Below are positions 47,715 to 55,467 of a DNA stretch of 64,000 bases, piece after piece. Below the pieces are notes generated by a model, which saw nothing but the letters and a program-made list of their open reading frames with translations, was not told the DNA's origin and made no database searches. The DNA is from Paenibacillus cymbidii (GTDB lineage Bacteria; Bacillota; Bacilli; Paenibacillales; NBRC-103111): assembly GCF_004764705.1 (NCBI RefSeq), contig NZ_SHLX01000016.1, forward strand, positions 162,369 to 226,368, given 5' to 3'. Each line of letters begins with the position of its first letter. Within the stretch, counting starts at the first letter, position 1. Made by a program: the position numbers and the translations under genes.

Positions 47715-47738
47715 CATATAGTTGAAAGGAAGAGGACG

Positions 47739-49448
47739 ATGATCGATTACAAACAACTGCTCGCCGGTTTGATCGCTTCCGGACTGGAAGGAGTGGAGGC
47801 GGACACGCTGCGCGGGCTGATCGAATATCCGCCGAATCCGGAGCTTGGCGACTTGTCGCTGCCGTGCTTCAAGCTGAGCAAACAGCTGCGCAAGGCGCCG
47901 CAGGCAATCGCCGAGGAGATCGCGTCCGGCCTTCCGGAGCACGAAGCGTTCGAGCGCGCCGTGGCGGTATCCGGCTACTGCAACGTTACCTTGCGCAAAT
48001 CCGCCTTTGCCGCGGCGGTTGCCACGGAAGCGCTGACGGAGCGGGAGCGGTTCGGTTCGCAGAACGTTGGCCAGGGCCGCACGGTCGTCATCGACTTTTC
48101 TTCGCCCAATATCGCCAAGCCGTTTCATATCGGGCATTTGCGTTCCACGGTGATCGGCAGGGCGCTTTACAACATTTATACGTTTCTCGGCTATAATACT
48201 GTCGGCATCAACCATTTGGGCGATTGGGGCACGCAGTTCGGCAAGCAGATTGTCGCTTATTTGAAATGGGGCAACGAGCAACAGGTAGAGGAGAACGGCA
48301 TCGAAGAACTGCAGCGGTTGTACGTCAAATTCCATGAGGAAGCGGAAAAGCAGCCTCAGCTGGAAGACGAAGCGCGGGCCTGGTTCGTCCGTCTGGAGAA
48401 AGGCGACGAAGAAGCGAAGCGGCTTTGGAAATGGTTCATCGACATCAGCTTCAAGGAATTCGATAAAATATACAAGCTGCTCGGCGTCACCTTCGATTCC
48501 TATGCGGGCGAAAGCTTCTACATCGACAAAACCGAACCGGTCATTTCCCGCCTGAAGGAGAAAGGGCTGCTGGAAGAAGACGACGGCGCGATGATCGTTC
48601 GGCTGGACGACTACAATATGGCTCCGGCGCTCATGTTCAAGAAGGATGGCGGCTCGTTGTACCATACCCGCGATGTGGCCGCGGCGGTGTACCGCAAGCA
48701 GCATTACGATTTCGACAAGTGCATTTACGTCACCGACTATGCGCAGAACCTTCATTTTCAGCAATGGTTCAAAATTGTCGAACTGATGGGCTACGAATGG
48801 GCGGGCGATTTGCACCATGTCGCGTTTGGCCGCGTCAGTCTGGAAGGGGCGCGGATGTCGACGCGCAAAGGCAATGTCATCAAGCTGGAAGATCTGCTGC
48901 AGCAGGCGATCGCGAAAACGCGCGATATTATAGAAGAGAAGCATCCGGATCTGGAAAATAAAGACGAAGTCGCGGAGCAGGTCGGCGTCGGCGCGATCGT
49001 ATTCAACGACCTCAGCGCGAACCGGATCAAGGATATTGTGTTCTCGTGGGAAGAAGCGCTCAACTTTGACGGCGAAACCGGTCCTTACGTGCAATATTCG
49101 TACGCCAGAACATGCAGTTTGCTGGCCAGGGCGGGCGTAAGCGCGGAGGAGCTGCCAAGCGAAGTCGACGGCGAGCTGCTGCAGGAGAAAGAAACGATAG
49201 ACGTGTTCCGCCAGCTGTATTTGTTCCGCGAGAAGGTGGAGCTGGCCATGGACAAAATGGAGCCGTCCATCGTCAGCCGCCACTTGATCGATATCGCCCA
49301 AAGCTTCAACAAATTTTACTACGAGCATCACATTCTGGTGGACGATGAAGCGGTGCGCCGGGCGCGGCTTGCGCTTGTACGCTGCGTGCAGATCGCGCTC
49401 GGCAACGGTCTGCGGCTCATCGGCCTGAAGACGCCAGAACGGATTTAA
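47739..49448 (+). CDS. argS: Arginyl-tRNA synthetase
   Basis: This 569-residue class I synthetase attaches arginine to its tRNA. The HIGH motif is in NIAKPFHIGHLRSTVIG, and the KMSKS loop is replaced by MSTRKGN, as is usual for ArgS. The N-terminal tRNA-binding domain and the C-terminal anticodon-binding domain (FNKFYYEHHIL and LRLIGLKTPERI at the end) are present. The ATG at 47739 follows GAAAGGAAGAGG. A terminator follows. Confidence 0.96.
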   Translation: MIDYKQLLAGLIASGLEGVEADTLRGLIEYPPNPELGDLSLPCFKLSKQLRKAPQAIAEEIASGLPEHEAFERAVAVSGYCNVTLRKSAFAAAVATEALTERERFGSQNVGQGRTVVIDFSSPNIAKPFHIGHLRSTVIGRALYNIYTFLGYNTVGINHLGDWGTQFGKQIVAYLKWGNEQQVEENGIEELQRLYVKFHEEAEKQPQLEDEARAWFVRLEKGDEEAKRLWKWFIDISFKEFDKIYKLLGVTFDSYAGESFYIDKTEPVISRLKEKGLLEEDDGAMIVRLDDYNMAPALMFKKDGGSLYHTRDVAAAVYRKQHYDFDKCIYVTDYAQNLHFQQWFKIVELMGYEWAGDLHHVAFGRVSLEGARMSTRKGNVIKLEDLLQQAIAKTRDIIEEKHPDLENKDEVAEQVGVGAIVFNDLSANRIKDIVFSWEEALNFDGETGPYVQYSYARTCSLLARAGVSAEELPSEVDGELLQEKETIDVFRQLYLFREKVELAMDKMEPSIVSRHLIDIAQSFNKFYYEHHILVDDEAVRRARLALVRCVQIALGNGLRLIGLKTPERI

Positions 49449-49461
49449 GCTGACCGCAGGC

Positions 49462-49500
49462 AAAAAAACCGGACTCCTTGCTAAGGGAGCCGGTTTTTTT
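49462..49500 (+). terminator. Terminator of argS
   Basis: AAAAAACCGG and CCGGTTTTTTT form the outer stem, with CTCC/GGAG inside it. Confidence 0.85.
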
Positions 49501-49582
49501 GCCGTTCTTGCGCATACATAGAATCGCGTCGATCGGGGAATACTGTAGCTAATATCCTTATTTATTGAAGGGGGAAGCCATC

Positions 49583-49837
49583 ATGTCGAAAAAAACGGAT
49601 GAATACGTCAAATATGTCGCCGAGCGGGTCACCTTATACATCGATACGCCAAAATCGCGCCGACGCGAGCTGAGAGCCAGCCGCAAAGCCGCGGAAACAT
49701 GGTCGTCGCGCTGGTTCGGCATGCTTCCGGCCGCGCTTGGCATGTGGATGGGCGGCGTCCGCAGCCGGTTCAAACGGCTTGCCGCCCGGCGCGCCGTACG
49801 GGCGCTGCTCGGCCGCAAGCGGGAACGTTCGACTTAA
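49583..49837 (+). CDS. yqzE: YqzE family protein
   Basis: This 84-residue basic protein matches the YqzE pattern: DEYVKYVAERVTLYIDTPK near the N-terminus and SRWFGMLPAALGMW in the middle, with an Arg-rich tail. In B. subtilis yqzE follows the comG competence operon; here no comG gene is seen in the window. The role is unknown. GAAGGGGGA precedes the ATG at 49583. It overlaps the converging gene by 4 bases. Confidence 0.75.
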   Translation: MSKKTDEYVKYVAERVTLYIDTPKSRRRELRASRKAAETWSSRWFGMLPAALGMWMGGVRSRFKRLAARRAVRALLGRKRERST

Positions 49838-50823
49838 TCGACGTGTACAAATGAGCCTGCGGCAAACAACTCGCCGGCCGTCACAAACCGCGACCCGTCC
49901 TGGTCAAGCTCGAAATAGCTGCTGTTTGATTGCGTCCAGGTATGAATGCCGGTGACAGGGAGCGCATAGGCGACGGTTGGCTGAAAAATTTTGGCGCGGT
50001 ACAAGATATGAGCACCGTCCGCGAGCAGCAGCCCGATTGTATGGCGATTGCTAATGGCGGGATCCTGATTATCCATCCAGCCGATATTTTCGTACGGATC
50101 GAACGTTCCTGACGCCGCCGAAACCGCAATAATCGGAACGTTCTGTCCGTTTTCCGCTTTTACCGCCGCCCCGGGAGCGGTTTTTTCGTCGTTGTTGCCG
50201 CCGGCACCGCTTGCGGCAGCAGCCAAGGCGCCCAGGTTCGGCAGTCTGTCGCCAGTTTTGGCATCGTAGTAAAACGAGTCGTGGCCAATCGACACTTTCC
50301 ATACCGCTTGCAGCGCGCCGGTATACAGCCGCTCCTTGACCACGACGGTTTCGTCCATAAATTGCGCCAGCGGCATGTCGGGCGCGATGATCTCTTGCCC
50401 GGTCATCGCTTGCCGCAGCGTGTCCAGGCTGAAGAGCGGACGATCGCCCGTACCATACTCGGTGAGCGAGAGCTGCCCGTCTTCAGCGGCGCTAATGACC
50501 AAATAGCCGATTTCTTTGCCTTGCTTCGTCAGCAGCACAACCCAGCCGTGCGTGCCCGGGCCGAGCGGATACACGTCCCATGCCGCATCCTGCCATCCGG
50601 CAAAATCCGGAAGCGCGGACAAGGTGCCGATCGACTGGCGAATGATCGCCTCCATGCCGGCGATTTCGGTGCCGCCGGCGGAAGGCGCGGCAACCGCAGC
50701 GACACTCGTTGCGACCGGAAGACGCTGGGAGTCCGGCGCAAGCTGCTCCTCGCTGTCGACGGCCGGCATGATGCCGGTCAACAGCGGAAGGGCAAGCAGA
50801 AGCGCAAGTAGATAACGTTTCAT
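49834..50823 (-). CDS. Exported protein of unknown function
   Basis: This 329-residue protein has a signal peptide (RYLLALLLALPLLTGIMP) and no lipobox. The middle has segments like GWVVLLTKQGKEIGYLVISA and AVWKVSIGHDSFYYDAKTGDRL, which resemble PepSY-type or propeptide-like beta folds. The C-terminal part (LLLADGAHILYRAKI, TWTQSNSSYFELDQDGSRFV) may be a substrate-like tail. I do not recognise a family. It lies in the same direction as yqhG, 143 bases away. Confidence 0.7.
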   Translation of the reverse strand: MKRYLLALLLALPLLTGIMPAVDSEEQLAPDSQRLPVATSVAAVAAPSAGGTEIAGMEAIIRQSIGTLSALPDFAGWQDAAWDVYPLGPGTHGWVVLLTKQGKEIGYLVISAAEDGQLSLTEYGTGDRPLFSLDTLRQAMTGQEIIAPDMPLAQFMDETVVVKERLYTGALQAVWKVSIGHDSFYYDAKTGDRLPNLGALAAAASGAGGNNDEKTAPGAAVKAENGQNVPIIAVSAASGTFDPYENIGWMDNQDPAISNRHTIGLLLADGAHILYRAKIFQPTVAYALPVTGIHTWTQSNSSYFELDQDGSRFVTAGELFAAGSFVHVD

Positions 50824-50965
50824 CTGGAATCACCCGCTTGTTCTCTGGCTTGTAGTTTCTTGTTCGTCTCGTTCTATCTCGTTTTGCGTGGCACGAGATT
50901 CATTGTAGTAGTTTCCTGCCGCGATGTTTGCCGTTTCCTGGCAGGGAAAAAGCGATATTTTTCCG

Positions 50966-51967
50966 TTATGGTGGCGAGCCTTGGCATGATATGTCCGTTC
51001 GTTCCCGCAGCCCGTCCGCCGTATGAAACAAACCGCAGTTAACCACCTTGGCGATAATTTTCGGACGGTACTGCCAGTCGATTTCGCGTTTGCGGTTTTC
51101 GAACTGTTCGGCGATCGCGCGGCGCTCCTGTTCGTCAGCCGTTTGCAGCTGGCTGTCGTAATAGCCTTCGATCCGCGCCAGTTCGGCAGCGAGCCGGTCC
51201 AGCGCTTCGTCGGCCCAGCCATGATCGTAGCGGCGCAGCTTGCGTTCCAACAGCGTTTCGAGCTGCGCCGTCCCAAACGCAAGCGATAGCTGCGACGTGC
51301 GCAGGTGTACGCCTTCCGGCAAATTCGGCGACAGCCGCAACGCTTGCAGCCGCTCGTGGAACTGCTCCGCCATTTCGCCGGTTGCGAGATTGATGCCGAG
51401 CGAATGCCATTCGCTGCGCTTCATGTCGCAAGCAAGCTCTACTACATAATTAACCGCAAGCCACGTATGATAACCCGCCGAGGCGGAATATCCCGCACCC
51501 GTGCGGGTGGGCGGGGCGACCGGCTGTTCGTACATGCGCACGAAACGGCCTTTCGCCAGGACGGAAGCGAACAGCTGCATCAGGCGGCGGCTGCCGAACG
51601 TCACTTCCTCGCGCGGGGTGCGGCTTGCGGCAACGGCCGGCTGGGAGACGCCGAAATAACGGCCGAGAATCGAATCGGCATTCGCAATGTCCGGCTTCGG
51701 ATTGGCGGCGCCCGCGGCGGCTCCGGGGCTGCGTTTGGCCGGCGGTGGCGGCGACCGCTCCGGGTCGAAAACGAAGGTGAACGTCATCGTTTCCGGCGGC
51801 GCCCCGGTCCGTTCGACGAAGCCCCAGTAATAAGTGCGGCCGGTCAAATCTTTGTCGGCCTGCGGCGACAGCTTGACGGTGATGTAACCCGGAGCTTTTT
51901 CAATGATTTGGCAATCGGTCGCTTCCATATACGTTTCCACGAATTGCTGCACCTGGATTCGGTTCAT
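50966..51967 (-). CDS. yqhG: YqhG family protein
   Basis: This 333-residue protein matches YqhG of Bacillus: N-terminal VQQFVETYMEATDCQIIEKA, TYYWGFVERTGAPPETMTF, and the C-terminal WQYRPKIIAKVVNCGLFH. Its biochemical role is unknown. As in B. subtilis it partners the SNF2 helicase gene yqhH; the two overlap by 4 bases. A Pro-rich insertion near residue 75 is unusual. Confidence 0.82.
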   Translation of the reverse strand: MNRIQVQQFVETYMEATDCQIIEKAPGYITVKLSPQADKDLTGRTYYWGFVERTGAPPETMTFTFVFDPERSPPPPAKRSPGAAAGAANPKPDIANADSILGRYFGVSQPAVAASRTPREEVTFGSRRLMQLFASVLAKGRFVRMYEQPVAPPTRTGAGYSASAGYHTWLAVNYVVELACDMKRSEWHSLGINLATGEMAEQFHERLQALRLSPNLPEGVHLRTSQLSLAFGTAQLETLLERKLRRYDHGWADEALDRLAAELARIEGYYDSQLQTADEQERRAIAEQFENRKREIDWQYRPKIIAKVVNCGLFHTADGLRERTDISCQGSPP

Positions 51968-53733
51968 CGCTGCGCCACCTCCGTCGCTTCGCCGTTGTTA
52001 TATCTGTCCGGAGGTACGGCGACCTGGACGACCTCCTGCCTGACGGCATCGAACGACCGGCCGAGCTTGTCGATGCGCCGCCTCATGTCCTCGTCGCCGC
52101 TTGCTTCGAGCGCCATTTGGTACAACTGCGATTCGAGCGATGACGTTTTTTCCATCTGCTCCAAAATGGTGTCCAACCCGCCGATAACCATTTCGAACAT
52201 ATTGATCTTTTCGTGCAGCAGCGACAGGATATGCTCTTCGATCGTGCCGCGGGTGGACAAATTGTAAATGTTCACGTCGCTCGTTTGCCCGAGCCGGTGG
52301 ATGCGGCCGATTCGCTGCTCCACCCGCATCGGATTCCACGGCAAGTCGAAATTGACGATATGGCGGCAAAATTGCAGGTTGATGCCTTCGCCGCCGGCTT
52401 CCGTCGCCACCAGCACTTGCGCGCGGCCTTTGAACAGATCCATCATCCAGTCTTTTTTGCCGCGATTCATCCCGCCGCGGTACGGCACCGCCACAATGCC
52501 CCGATCTTTCATAAATTTGAGCAAATAGTCCTGCGACGCGCGATATTCGGTGAAGACGATCACCTTCTCCTTCAACTGCTCGATCAGGGCAATCGTTTGA
52601 TCCGCTTTCGTGTTGGACTTGATCGCTTTAATCGTTTCGACAAGCTCCCATATTTTGGCGCGGACCGGCGAATGTTCGGCCGTTTTTTTGAACAGGTTGA
52701 CGAGGGTGACGAACACGGCGTCGCGACTGCTGCACACTTCCCGCTGCAGCGTCACGAGCGACAGCACGCTGCTCATGTCGCCGCCGGCCTCGCGATAGCG
52801 ACCCTTGACAAAATCGGTGACGCCATCGTACAGCGCCTGCTCTTCGGCGGAAAGCGAAAGCGTCACGTTCTGCACGTGGCGTTTCGTGAACTGCACGTTG
52901 CCGTCGCTGCGCCGGTTGCGGATCATAACTTTCGCCAGTTCGCTTTTCAGCGTTTCTTCGTTTTTCGGAATGCGTTTGGCGGCGACGTATTTGGTGGCAT
53001 ATTCGCCTTGCCCGCCGAGCTGGCCGGGTTTGAGCACGGTAATCAGGTTGTACAGCTCGGTCAAATCGTTCTGCACCGGCGTTGCGGTCAGCAGCAGGCA
53101 ATATTTTTTGCGGATTTCGCTGACGAAGCGATAGCTGCTCGTGTTTTTGTTTTTGAGCTTGTGGGCTTCGTCGACGATCAGCATGTCATAATCGAGACCG
53201 AGCACGATGTCCTTGTGCGGCTCGCGTTTGGCCGTATCCATCGAGGCGACGACGACGTCGCTGCCGGTCCACATGTATTCTTTTTTTTGCGCGACCGCCG
53301 CAATGCCGAATTTCTGATTAAGCTCGCGCACCCACTGCAGCACCAGCGATGCGGGAACCAAAATGAGCGTTTTGCGGACTAGGCCGCGAATCATATACTC
53401 TTTTAAAATAAGTCCGGCCTCGATCGTTTTGCCAAGACCGACTTCATCGGCGAGAATCGCCCGACCGCGCATGTCGTGCAGCACTTTGCGCGCGGTGTCG
53501 AGCTGGTGCGGCAATGGTTCCAGCCCGTTCAGGTGATCCAGGCAGAGCAAGTCGTCGAAGCTGCCGATCAGCCGCGATTGTTCCGCTTCGCAAGCTAGCC
53601 GGTACAGTGTCCACGGATCCCATGGGCCGCCCTTGTTGTGCCTCGATTGCAGTTCGCCGAGCCAATCGCGGTCGAAATGGATCGTCAGTTGATCGTCAAT
53701 GTAGCGAACGTGCGGCAGATGATGGTTCTGCAC
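51964..53733 (-). CDS. yqhH: SNF2-family helicase YqhH
   Basis: This 589-residue ATPase has Walker A ADEVGLGKTIEAGL, the DEAH box LIVDEAHKLKN, LLLTATPVQN, and the C-terminal helicase motifs ATEAGGEGINLQFC and RIGRIHRLGQ. SNF2 proteins move along DNA or remodel nucleoprotein. GTG at 53733 is chosen because GGGAGG lies eight bases ahead; the frame stays open another 72 bases without a ribosome site. It is coupled to yqhG downstream. Confidence 0.9.
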   Translation of the reverse strand: MQNHHLPHVRYIDDQLTIHFDRDWLGELQSRHNKGGPWDPWTLYRLACEAEQSRLIGSFDDLLCLDHLNGLEPLPHQLDTARKVLHDMRGRAILADEVGLGKTIEAGLILKEYMIRGLVRKTLILVPASLVLQWVRELNQKFGIAAVAQKKEYMWTGSDVVVASMDTAKREPHKDIVLGLDYDMLIVDEAHKLKNKNTSSYRFVSEIRKKYCLLLTATPVQNDLTELYNLITVLKPGQLGGQGEYATKYVAAKRIPKNEETLKSELAKVMIRNRRSDGNVQFTKRHVQNVTLSLSAEEQALYDGVTDFVKGRYREAGGDMSSVLSLVTLQREVCSSRDAVFVTLVNLFKKTAEHSPVRAKIWELVETIKAIKSNTKADQTIALIEQLKEKVIVFTEYRASQDYLLKFMKDRGIVAVPYRGGMNRGKKDWMMDLFKGRAQVLVATEAGGEGINLQFCRHIVNFDLPWNPMRVEQRIGRIHRLGQTSDVNIYNLSTRGTIEEHILSLLHEKINMFEMVIGGLDTILEQMEKTSSLESQLYQMALEASGDEDMRRRIDKLGRSFDAVRQEVVQVAVPPDRYNNGEATEVAQR

Positions 53734-54007
53734 CCTCGTATCCTCCCTTGCTGCTTGCCTGTTAGTAGTATGAGCCAATTGTTGGCTTTCCAACCCTGGA
53801 TGCATGGGCGAGCAGTTCGCCGTCAGGTAGGATGCATACCCGAGCAGTCAGCGGAGCTGACGACCAGGGCGAACGACCAGCCGTATTTCGGAGCGCGCTT
53901 TCATTTGTGCCGGGAGGCCATTCGCTTGTACAATGGACAAAAAGCCGCATGCCGGACGACGATACGGCTGCGGCGCAACATGGAGAACGCAAAGGAGTGC
54001 GGTCAAG

Positions 54008-54850
54008 TTGGAAACATGGCGGTTCATTTCATCGGGAAAGGCGTCGCCCGCTTATAATATGGCGCTGGACGAAGCGCTGTCCATCGCGCACGGGGAAGGC
54101 AAGTCGCCGCCGACGGTGCGGTTTTACGGCTGGTCGCCGGCGACGCTGAGCATCGGCTACTTCCAGAAGGCGGCCGAAGAAGTCGATTTCGACGAACTGC
54201 GGCGGCAAGGCATCGGCTTCGTCAGACGGGCAACCGGCGGGCGGGCGGTGCTGCACGACAAGGAGCTTACCTACAGCATCGTGGTGTCGGAGACGTACCC
54301 GGGTTTGCCGTCAACGGTGACGGAAGCGTATCGGGTGCTCAGCGCAGGGTTGCTGCAAGGATTTATCAATCTGGGGCTGGATGCGCAGATGGTCAACTTG
54401 GCGTCAGAAGAGGAGAAACGCAAATTCGCTTCGGCGGGTTCGGCCGCCTGCTTCGATTCGCCGTCGTGGTACGAATTGGTCGTCGAAGGGCGCAAGGTGG
54501 CGGGCAGCGCGCAAGTGCGGCAGAAGGGCGTCGTGCTGCAGCACGGCTCGATCTTGCGCGAACTGGATACGGAGCAGCTGTTTTCGCTGCTCAAGTTCCG
54601 CAGCGAGGCGCTGAAGCAGCGTATGATGTTGTCGTTTCGCGAGAAGGCGGTTGCGATCAACGACCTGCTCCGCGCGGGAGGCAAGCCGGCGGCGGAGCCG
54701 GAGCAGGTGGAAGCTGCGTTCCGCGCCGGATTCGCCGAAGGCATGGGCATTGCGCTCGAACAGGCGGAGCCGACCGCTTACGAGCTGTCTCTGGCTTCGC
54801 TGCTTGCGGTGGAAAAATTCGGCGCGGACGAGTGGAACTTGCGGCGTTGA
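54008..54850 (+). CDS. lipM: Octanoyl-[GcvH]:protein N-octanoyltransferase
   Basis: This 280-residue enzyme moves octanoyl groups from acyl carrier protein to GcvH in lipoate synthesis. The LplA/LipB fold is shown by ETWRFISSGKASPAYNMALD, RRATGGRAVLHDKELTYS and the active Cys148 in SAACFDSPSWYELVVEGRK, with Lys163 in GRKVAGSAQVR. TTG at 54008 follows AAGGAG by 10 bases and gives the N-terminus METWRF expected for LipM. It lies beside yqhH, as in B. subtilis. Confidence 0.9.
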   Translation: METWRFISSGKASPAYNMALDEALSIAHGEGKSPPTVRFYGWSPATLSIGYFQKAAEEVDFDELRRQGIGFVRRATGGRAVLHDKELTYSIVVSETYPGLPSTVTEAYRVLSAGLLQGFINLGLDAQMVNLASEEEKRKFASAGSAACFDSPSWYELVVEGRKVAGSAQVRQKGVVLQHGSILRELDTEQLFSLLKFRSEALKQRMMLSFREKAVAINDLLRAGGKPAAEPEQVEAAFRAGFAEGMGIALEQAEPTAYELSLASLLAVEKFGADEWNLRR

Positions 54851-55467
54851 AGGCCCGGCCGACGCGCCGCATGCAGCGACGAACATCGATCGGGAGCGGG
54901 TTCGCTTCGTCCGCCCCAAAAATATGCTGCAGCCCCAAGGAAAATGACGAAAAAGGGACTGTAGTCGGATTTACAAGGCGGGAACGGGGTTCCGCGTCGA
55001 ACATTGTCGCTTTTTATGCTTGTCAATGGACGAAAAACAGCGATTGACGGAGATAATCGCAGATAATGCAGCGAAGATGGGTCCAGGCTGGGGAAGAACG
55101 GCTTTTTCATGCTCGATACACCATATGTTGTGTTGTATAATTGAATTCTCATACAACATATTGTAATATTGTACATATGTAAAGAGAATCTTCCCTGCCG
55201 GTCAAGCGAAGCAACGGGTGTTTAAGCGTGCCATTTGCCGCTTTTTTCGGCGGAAAGAAGCTCCGTGCGGAGCGTGTTTTCGGATGTTGTCCGAATAGGG
55301 TAAGACGGTTGAGAAAGCTTCTACCGAAGCCGGTTCGAAGGCAGTGCATCGGCGACGGCGGAAGCTTTTCATGCCCTTTGCACCACTCGGCGGCGTTCTG
55401 TCATCATTTTTCCTTTTTTTTGCAGCCGCTGTTGTGCCGATTCTATTTTTGTAGGAGGTCGTTGTCT
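54851..55467 (+). other. Long upstream region of nrdJ
   Basis: This 617-base gap has no convincing gene. It holds the palindrome cluster described separately, then hairpins such as GCTCCG/CGGAGC near 55259-55272 and the ribosome site AGGAGG at 55453-55458. If transcription starts near the palindromes the leader is almost 300 bases long. No cobalamin riboswitch core was recognised. Confidence 0.55.
55118..55181 (+). promoter_or_regulatory. Candidate NrdR boxes and promoter of nrdJ
   Basis: Three AT-rich palindromes lie in 64 bases: ACACCATATGTTGTGT (55118-55133), TACAACATATTGTA (55152-55165) and TACATATGTA (55172-55181). The first fits the ACAC-N8-GTGT form of boxes bound by NrdR, the repressor of ribonucleotide reductase genes. 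TATAAT at 55136-55141 or TTGAAT-17-TAATAT (55141-55169) could be the promoter, either one covered by the boxes. Confidence 0.55.

Noticed and set aside
47659..47738. T-box leader of argS
   Set aside because: The leader is too short and lacks the conserved T-box word. Only a simple hairpin is present.
54851..55467. Cobalamin riboswitch before nrdJ
   Set aside because: It would be plausible for a B12-dependent enzyme, but the conserved cobalamin core was not recognised by eye.
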